Positions 60,244-64,000 of a stretch of 64,000 nt of DNA are shown piece after piece. The notes beneath the pieces were generated by a model. That model was not told the DNA's origin. It saw only the letters and a list, made by a program, of their open reading frames with translations, and made no database searches. The stretch lies in the NCBI RefSeq assembly GCF_009193175.1, contig NZ_VUKE01000011.1:104495-168494 (forward strand), given 5' to 3'. This DNA comes from Georgenia ruanii (GTDB lineage: Bacteria; Actinomycetota; Actinomycetes; Actinomycetales; Actinomycetaceae). The number at the start of each line of letters is the position of its first letter. Positions within the stretch are counted from its first letter, which is position 1. Both the position numbers and the translations under genes were made by a program.

Positions 60244-60275
60244 GGCCCGCCCCCGCTGCCCTGTGCGGGCGGGCC
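60244..60275. terminator. Bidirectional terminator between VOC and SHOCT genes
   Basis: GGCCCGCCC (60244-60252) and GGGCGGGCC (60267-60275) form a perfect 9-bp stem with a 14-nt loop between convergent genes. Confidence 0.75.
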
Positions 60276-60295
60276 GGCCGCGGTCCTCCGGTGGG

Positions 60296-60748
60296 TCAGG
60301 GCTGCCCGGCTGGTGTGGAGGCCTGTCCGGCCGGCGAGGCCGGCGTGGAGGTCTGGCGGTTCCCGCCGAGCGCCTGCGCCTTGAGCGCCTCGTACTCCGC
60401 CGGGGTGATCGCCCCCGAGTCCAGCATGGTCTTGGCCTTGGCGATCTCGTCGGCCGCGCTCGTGGTTGCGACATCCCGGATGTACTGGTCCGTGGCCGCC
60501 TTCTGGGCTTCCATCGTCCGCATGTTCCGCTCGGCCATCCCCCGGCCCCTGGCGATGAGGTAGATCAGCGCCGCGAGGAACGGGAAGAACAGCAGGAAGA
60601 GCAGCCACAGCGCCTTGAACCAGCCGTTGAGCCGGCGGTCACGGAAGATGTCCGTGATGATCGCGAACAGCGCCCACAGGTAGGCGATGAACAGGGTGAA
60701 CCACAGGGTCCACCAGAGGATTTGCCAGAACTGCGACCAGAAGTCCAT
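60296..60748 (-). CDS. SHOCT/PLDc_N-domain membrane protein
   Basis: The 150-residue protein has two N-terminal membrane segments (FWQILWWTLWFTLFIAYLWALFAII and WFKALWLLFLLFFPFLAALIYLI), the PLDc_N hairpin, then a SHOCT motif (DEIAKAKTMLDSGAITPAEYEALKAQAL) and a Thr/Pro/Gly/Gln tail. SHOCT proteins are common small membrane proteins of unknown function. ATG 60748 is chosen because GGAAGG lies 8 nt upstream; a GTG three codons earlier is less well placed. Confidence 0.88.
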   Translation of the reverse strand: MDFWSQFWQILWWTLWFTLFIAYLWALFAIITDIFRDRRLNGWFKALWLLFLLFFPFLAALIYLIARGRGMAERNMRTMEAQKAATDQYIRDVATTSAADEIAKAKTMLDSGAITPAEYEALKAQALGGNRQTSTPASPAGQASTPAGQP

Positions 60749-60847
60749 CCGGACCACCTTCCCGTGTGCGGAGACACGACGAGCGTCGCGCCGGCGCCGT
60801 CTCGGTACCTCCCCCGCGTCGGGTGATTCCTCCCCCGCGTCCGGCGG

Positions 60848-61975
60848 TTACGCGACCACCCGCAGGTCCCGCTCGGTGGTGTTGAGCCGCCGGCCGCCGT
60901 CGTCGTCGACGGTGACGATGTCCTCGATGCGCACGCCGAAGCGACCCGGGAGGTAGATCCCCGGCTCGATGGAGAAGCACATGCCCGGCCGGAGCTTGTG
61001 GTGCTCGCCCTCGACGAGGTACGGCGGCTCGTGCGTGGTCACGCCGATCCCGTGGCCCACCCGATGGATGAACCGGTCGCCGTACCCGGCCTCGGTGATG
61101 ACCCGGCGGGCCACCCGGTCGATCTCCTGGCACGTCACCCCGGGGCGGACCGCCTCGAAGGCCGCCTGCTGGGCGCGCCGGACGACGTCGTGCACGCGCC
61201 GGACCTCGAGGCCCGGCTCGCCGACGGACACGGTGCGCGTGGTGTCCGACCCGTAGCCGTGCATGAGCCCGCCGAAGTCGAGGACGACGACGTCGCCCGG
61301 CTCGATCACCCGCTCCCCCGCCTCGTGGTGCGGGTTGGCGCCGTTGGGTCCGGACCCGACGATCGTGAAGTCCACCTGCTCGTGCCCGTGGGCCCGCAGC
61401 AGGTCCGCCAGGTCTGCGGCCACCTCCGCCTCGCGCCGGCCCGCGAAGCGGGCGCCCACGATCTCCTCGTAGGTGGCGTCCGCGGCGGCGCCGGCGGCCG
61501 CCAGCCGGGCGAGCTCGGCGGCGTCCTTGACCGCGCGCAGCATGGGCAGGCACTCGCTCAGGCCGCGATACCGGGTGCGGGGCAGCGCGCGCTGCAGGCC
61601 GAGCAGGTGCAGGGCCCAGGTGCCGTCCGAGATCGCGAAGCGCCCGTCGGGCCGGAGCAGCTGGGCGACGACGCCGTAGGGGTCGGCGCCGTCGGCCCAG
61701 CCGACGACCTCGAAGATGTCCGCGCCGGGTGCCGCCTCGGCGTCCGGCCGTTCCAGGGTCGGCGCGACCAGGGTGGCCTCCTGGTCCGGACGCAGCAGCA
61801 GGAGCGTGAGCCGCTCGGTGGGCGGGGGCTGGTAGCCGGTGAGCCAGACGAGGTCCGGCCCGGGGGCGACGAGGACGCCGTCGAGCCCCGCCTCGTGCGC
61901 CGCGTGGGCCGTACGCGTGAGCCGGCTGGCGTAGTCAGCGCCGGTGAAGGGCGTCGGCGCCGTCGAGGTCGTCAT
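60848..61975 (-). CDS. Xaa-Pro aminopeptidase/M24 metallopeptidase
   Basis: The 375-residue protein has a creatinase-like N-terminal domain and a C-terminal pita-bread M24 domain with all five metal ligands: Asp in VVLDFGGLMHGYGSD (two Asp), His in FIHRVGHGIG, Glu in FSIEPGIYLP and Glu in VRIEDIV. It removes N-terminal residues from Xaa-Pro peptides or acts as a prolidase. ATG 61975 is chosen; the longer frame upstream is not conserved-looking. It is divergent from the class II amidotransferase. Confidence 0.92.
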   Translation of the reverse strand: MTTSTAPTPFTGADYASRLTRTAHAAHEAGLDGVLVAPGPDLVWLTGYQPPPTERLTLLLLRPDQEATLVAPTLERPDAEAAPGADIFEVVGWADGADPYGVVAQLLRPDGRFAISDGTWALHLLGLQRALPRTRYRGLSECLPMLRAVKDAAELARLAAAGAAADATYEEIVGARFAGRREAEVAADLADLLRAHGHEQVDFTIVGSGPNGANPHHEAGERVIEPGDVVVLDFGGLMHGYGSDTTRTVSVGEPGLEVRRVHDVVRRAQQAAFEAVRPGVTCQEIDRVARRVITEAGYGDRFIHRVGHGIGVTTHEPPYLVEGEHHKLRPGMCFSIEPGIYLPGRFGVRIEDIVTVDDDGGRRLNTTERDLRVVA

Positions 61976-62146
61976 CGTCGGACTCGTCCTCAGCTCTCTG
62001 TCACGGCCGCTTCTCACCCACACCGGACACGTGCGGCCGGCACCTGCCTCGTTCGCTGCCAGGCATTCTGCGGCCACGTCCCCGATCGGCCGCTTCACCC
62101 CGGCCGGATGATGCCACACCGTCGCGGCTCGTGGTTCGGTCGGCGC

Positions 62147-62983
62147 ATGTGCAGATGGATGGCGTATTCCGGACGGCCCATCCTGGCCGAGGAGCTGCTG
62201 TTCAAGCCGGAGCACTCCCTCATCGACCAGAGCCTGCACTCCCGCCTCGGGGCGACGACGACGAACGGCGACGGCTTCGGCATCGGCTGGTACGGCGAGG
62301 GCGAGGAGCCGGCCCTGTTCAAAGGCGTCGACCCCGCCTGGAACGACCGCAACCTGCGCGAGATCTCCGGCCAGGTCCGGACCGGGATGTTCTTCGCGCA
62401 CATCCGGGCGTCCACCGGGACGGCGGTGCAGCGCAGCAACTGCCACCCCTTCCGTCACGGGCGGTGGCTGTGGATGCACAACGGCATGGTGGCCGGCTTC
62501 CACGAGCTGCGGCGCGACCTGGTGATGGCGGTCGATCCCGACCTCTTCCCGGACATCGAGGGGACGACCGACTCCGAGCTCCTCTTCTTCCTCGCCCTGA
62601 CCTTCGGGCTCGAGCAGGACCCGATCCCCGCGGTCGAACGCGCGGTGGGCCTGGTCGAGGACGTCGCCGCCCGTCACGGCGTGCCTCACCCGGTGCAGAT
62701 GACCGTCGCGACCACGGACGGCGTAGGCATGTGGGCGTTCCGGTACGCCAGCTCGGGTCAGGCGCGCTCGCTGTACTTCTCCACCCGGGTGGACAAGCTC
62801 GCCGCGCTGCACCCGGAGGTGGAGGTGCTGCACGAGCTGGGCACCGAGGCGCGCTTCATCGTCTCCGAGCCGCTGCGCGACCTCAGCGGGGCCTGGAACG
62901 AGGTCCCCGAGTCCTCCTGCGGGTTCGTGCGGCCCGGGGAGGCCGAGCTTCTGCCGTTCCGGCCGCTGCTGGCCGCGGCCTGA
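62147..62983 (+). CDS. Class II glutamine amidotransferase (GATase_4/EgtC-like)
   Basis: The 278-residue protein starts MCRWMAYSG, so removal of Met exposes catalytic Cys2, the N-terminal nucleophile of class II amidotransferases. The motifs THRASTGTA-like (HIRASTGTAVQRSNCHPFRHG), LWMHNGMVAGF and the C-terminal SEPL are present. Such proteins hydrolyse glutamine or gamma-glutamyl amides; without a synthase domain the substrate is unclear. ATG 62147 is not preceded by a clear ribosome binding site, so the mRNA may be leaderless. It is divergent from the M24 peptidase gene. Confidence 0.92.
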   Translation: MCRWMAYSGRPILAEELLFKPEHSLIDQSLHSRLGATTTNGDGFGIGWYGEGEEPALFKGVDPAWNDRNLREISGQVRTGMFFAHIRASTGTAVQRSNCHPFRHGRWLWMHNGMVAGFHELRRDLVMAVDPDLFPDIEGTTDSELLFFLALTFGLEQDPIPAVERAVGLVEDVAARHGVPHPVQMTVATTDGVGMWAFRYASSGQARSLYFSTRVDKLAALHPEVEVLHELGTEARFIVSEPLRDLSGAWNEVPESSCGFVRPGEAELLPFRPLLAAA

Positions 62984-63057
62984 CCACGGGCGTGGCGCGG
63001 TGCCGTTCGTGGTGCCGCACCCGGCGGACGCCGGGTCCCGCCCGAGGAGGAACGTCC

Positions 63058-63555
63058 ATGACCGTGCACCCGCGGATCCTCAGCCACCTCGGCTCTGGGC
63101 AGGTCTCGCGGGTGGTGTACGGCTCGATCATCGGCCTCGCGCTGGTCCTGACGCTCGAGGCCCATCCGCCCACGCCGTCCGCCGCCGTCGGCACGCTCCT
63201 GGCGACCGCCCTGGCCGTGGCGCTCGCGGAGATGTACAGCGAGCACCTTGGCGGACGAGCACGCGCGAGCATGGGCGGGCACCGCGAGCCGCCGCGCGTC
63301 ATCACCGCGAACGCGGTGGCCGTCGCCATCGGGGTCGCGTTCCCCAGCGTGTTCTTCCTCGCCGTCGTGCTCGGCTTCATGGCGTACGGGACGGCGTTCG
63401 TTGTCGCCAAGTGGTCCGGCCTCGCCCTCCTCGCCGGTTACGGGTTCTTGGCCGCACGCCTCACCGGCGCCGGGATGGCCCGCTCGCTGCTGGAGGCGGC
63501 CGCGGTCGCGGCCATCGCCGCGGTGCTCATCGCCCTGAAGGCCCTCGTGCACTGA
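63058..63555 (+). CDS. Small integral membrane protein
   Basis: The 165-residue protein has about four membrane segments (VVYGSIIGLALVLTLEAH, AVGTLLATALAVALAEMYSE, AVAIGVAFPSVFFLAVVLGFMAYGT, SGLALLAGYGFLAARL...AAVAAIAAVLIALKALV). The family is unrecognised; the pattern of acidic residues in TM2 (ALAEMYSE) is reminiscent of VIT-like metal transporters, but this is a weak inference. ATG 63058 has GAGGAGGAAC upstream. The stop codon lies inside a 17-bp tandem duplication. Confidence 0.85.
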   Translation: MTVHPRILSHLGSGQVSRVVYGSIIGLALVLTLEAHPPTPSAAVGTLLATALAVALAEMYSEHLGGRARASMGGHREPPRVITANAVAVAIGVAFPSVFFLAVVLGFMAYGTAFVVAKWSGLALLAGYGFLAARLTGAGMARSLLEAAAVAAIAAVLIALKALVH

Positions 63556-63615
63556 ACGCCTGTGTGCACTGAACGCCTGCGTGCCGAGTCGACTGAGCGC
63601 CTGGGTGCCGAGTCG
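63547..63615. repeat. Short tandem repeats spanning a stop codon
   Basis: GTGCACTGAACGCCTGT (63547-63563) is duplicated at 63564-63580 with one change, and contains the TGA stop of the membrane protein gene. A second repeat starts GTGCCGAGTCG at 63581 and again at 63605 (24-bp period). Confidence 0.75.
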
Positions 63616-63694
63616 CTCGCGCCCTGGGGCCGCTGCGCTGCGCGGCCGATGCCCGCGGCAGACGGCGCCTCGGGCCCCACGGCGGAGAACGAGA

Positions 63695-63724
63695 AAACCC
63701 CCGAACCGTGTGGCTCGGGGGTTT
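63695..63724 (-). terminator. Intrinsic terminator of disrupted tRNA-Ala
   Basis: AAACCCCCGA (63695-63704) and TCGGGGGTTT (63715-63724) form a perfect 10-bp stem with a 10-nt loop. On the minus strand it is followed by a T-rich run (TTTTCTCGTT), as expected just 3' of the tRNA fragment. Confidence 0.75.
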
Positions 63725-63742
63725 GGATCCTGGTAGATCCTC

Positions 63743-63756
63743 GGTGGAGCTAGAGG
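63743..63756 (-). tRNA. 3' end of tRNA-Ala, interrupted by IS481-family element
   Basis: On the minus strand the sequence CCTC-TAGCTCC-A-CC is a tRNA 3' end: the last four T-stem bases, the 7-nt acceptor strand, discriminator A73 and CC. The acceptor strand carries U70, which in the standard UAGCUCC pairs with G3 to give the G3:U70 pair specific to tRNA-Ala. The rest of the tRNA is not adjacent; instead the IS481-like end begins at 63757. An intrinsic terminator follows downstream, supporting a once-transcribed tRNA gene here. Confidence 0.6.
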
Positions 63757-64000
63757 TGTCGTGGTTCAAGACATAGGCGACAGGTCTCTCAAGACATCGG
63801 CGACACGTCTCCCAGGACATCGGCGACAGTGCCTGGAGGCACTACCGGTGGGGCATGTCGAGCCTGCCCCGCCTGGTCATCGCCGCGGTCGTGACCCAGA
63901 AGCGTCCCGTGGCCGAGGTCGCCGCCACCTACAACGTCCACCGTTCCTGGGTCTACAAGCTCCTGGCCCGCTACCGGGCCGAGGGCGAGGCCGCCCTCGA
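63757..64000 (+). mobile_element. Left end of an IS481-family insertion sequence
   Basis: The end begins about TGTCGTGG and is followed by three 17-bp repeats (TCAAGACATCGGCGACA type) starting at 63766, 63789 and 63812, a 23-bp period, which look like transposase binding sites. A CTAG, the target preferred by IS481 elements, lies at 63750-63753. The transposase gene starts at 63855 and runs off the window. Confidence 0.8.
63855..64000 (+). CDS. IS481-family transposase, N-terminal part
   Basis: The 48 residues available from ATG 63855 (MSSLPRLVIAAVVTQKRPVA, then EVAATYNVHRSWVYKLLARYRAEGEAAL) are a helix-turn-helix of the IS481 type used to bind the element's end repeats. The DDE catalytic domain would follow beyond the window. 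No frameshift is seen in the visible part, so the element may be complete. Confidence 0.85.
   Translation, partial: MSSLPRLVIAAVVTQKRPVAEVAATYNVHRSWVYKLLARYRAEGEAAL

Overview
The window comes from a chromosome of a high-GC actinobacterium. Reading frames show strong third-position G/C bias on both strands, GTG starts are common, and most genes have an AGGAG-type ribosome binding site. The gene content (an Rv2578c-like radical SAM protein under a TCGAAC-type SOS box, a DUF1918/DUF1876 protein, a branched-chain amino acid dehydrogenase, BTAD regulators, LuxR-type two-component pairs) fits Micrococcales. I infer the order only, not the genus.

Layout. 1-7.4 kb: small hypothetical proteins, a methyltransferase divergent from an HxlR regulator, a GNAT acetyltransferase, a DUF4236 protein and an MFS exporter. 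7.4-14.4 kb: a flavin oxidoreductase followed by a very large SARP/BTAD-ATPase regulator, with three 11-bp direct repeats ahead of the oxidoreductase; then an alcohol dehydrogenase divergent from a truncated MmyB-type regulator that runs straight into a cupin gene. 14.5-20.4 kb: pgi, the SOS-box radical SAM gene, an AAA ATPase and a DnaQ-like exonuclease with a BRCT domain. 20.5-26.4 kb: gamma-carbonic anhydrase/lipoprotein pair, a second alcohol dehydrogenase, an NhaP-type antiporter and a Tat-exported metallophosphoesterase. 26.4-31.1 kb: a ribose operon in the order rbsA-rbsC-rbsB-rbsK, ending in a stump of rbsD. 31.1-37.9 kb: a structured intergenic region, a ChaB/Rho-N protein, and two tandem related GH2 genes, one intact and one degraded, flanking a DUF421 membrane protein. 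38-43.4 kb: a DUF2293 protein, an orphan antitoxin with a deleted VapC toxin, and a two-component system. 43.5-49.6 kb: a PLP decarboxylase, an aldehyde dehydrogenase, and a MarR regulator divergent from an MFS transporter. 49.8-55.9 kb: a DMT transporter, a pentapeptide-repeat protein, and a second two-component system divergent from an ABC transporter. 56-63.6 kb: branched-chain amino acid dehydrogenase, TMEM175-like channel, MazG-like, NERD, VOC, M24 peptidase and class II amidotransferase genes. The window closes on the left end of an IS481-family element abutting the 3' end of a tRNA-Ala gene.

I see no CRISPR array, prophage, or large unexplained operon. The most informative features are small: decaying genes caught part-way (rbsD, vapC, the GH2 twin, the MmyB regulator), an insertion into tRNA-Ala, an SOS box over a radical SAM gene, and several long inverted repeats in intergenic DNA. 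No wholly new multi-gene system is convincingly supported.
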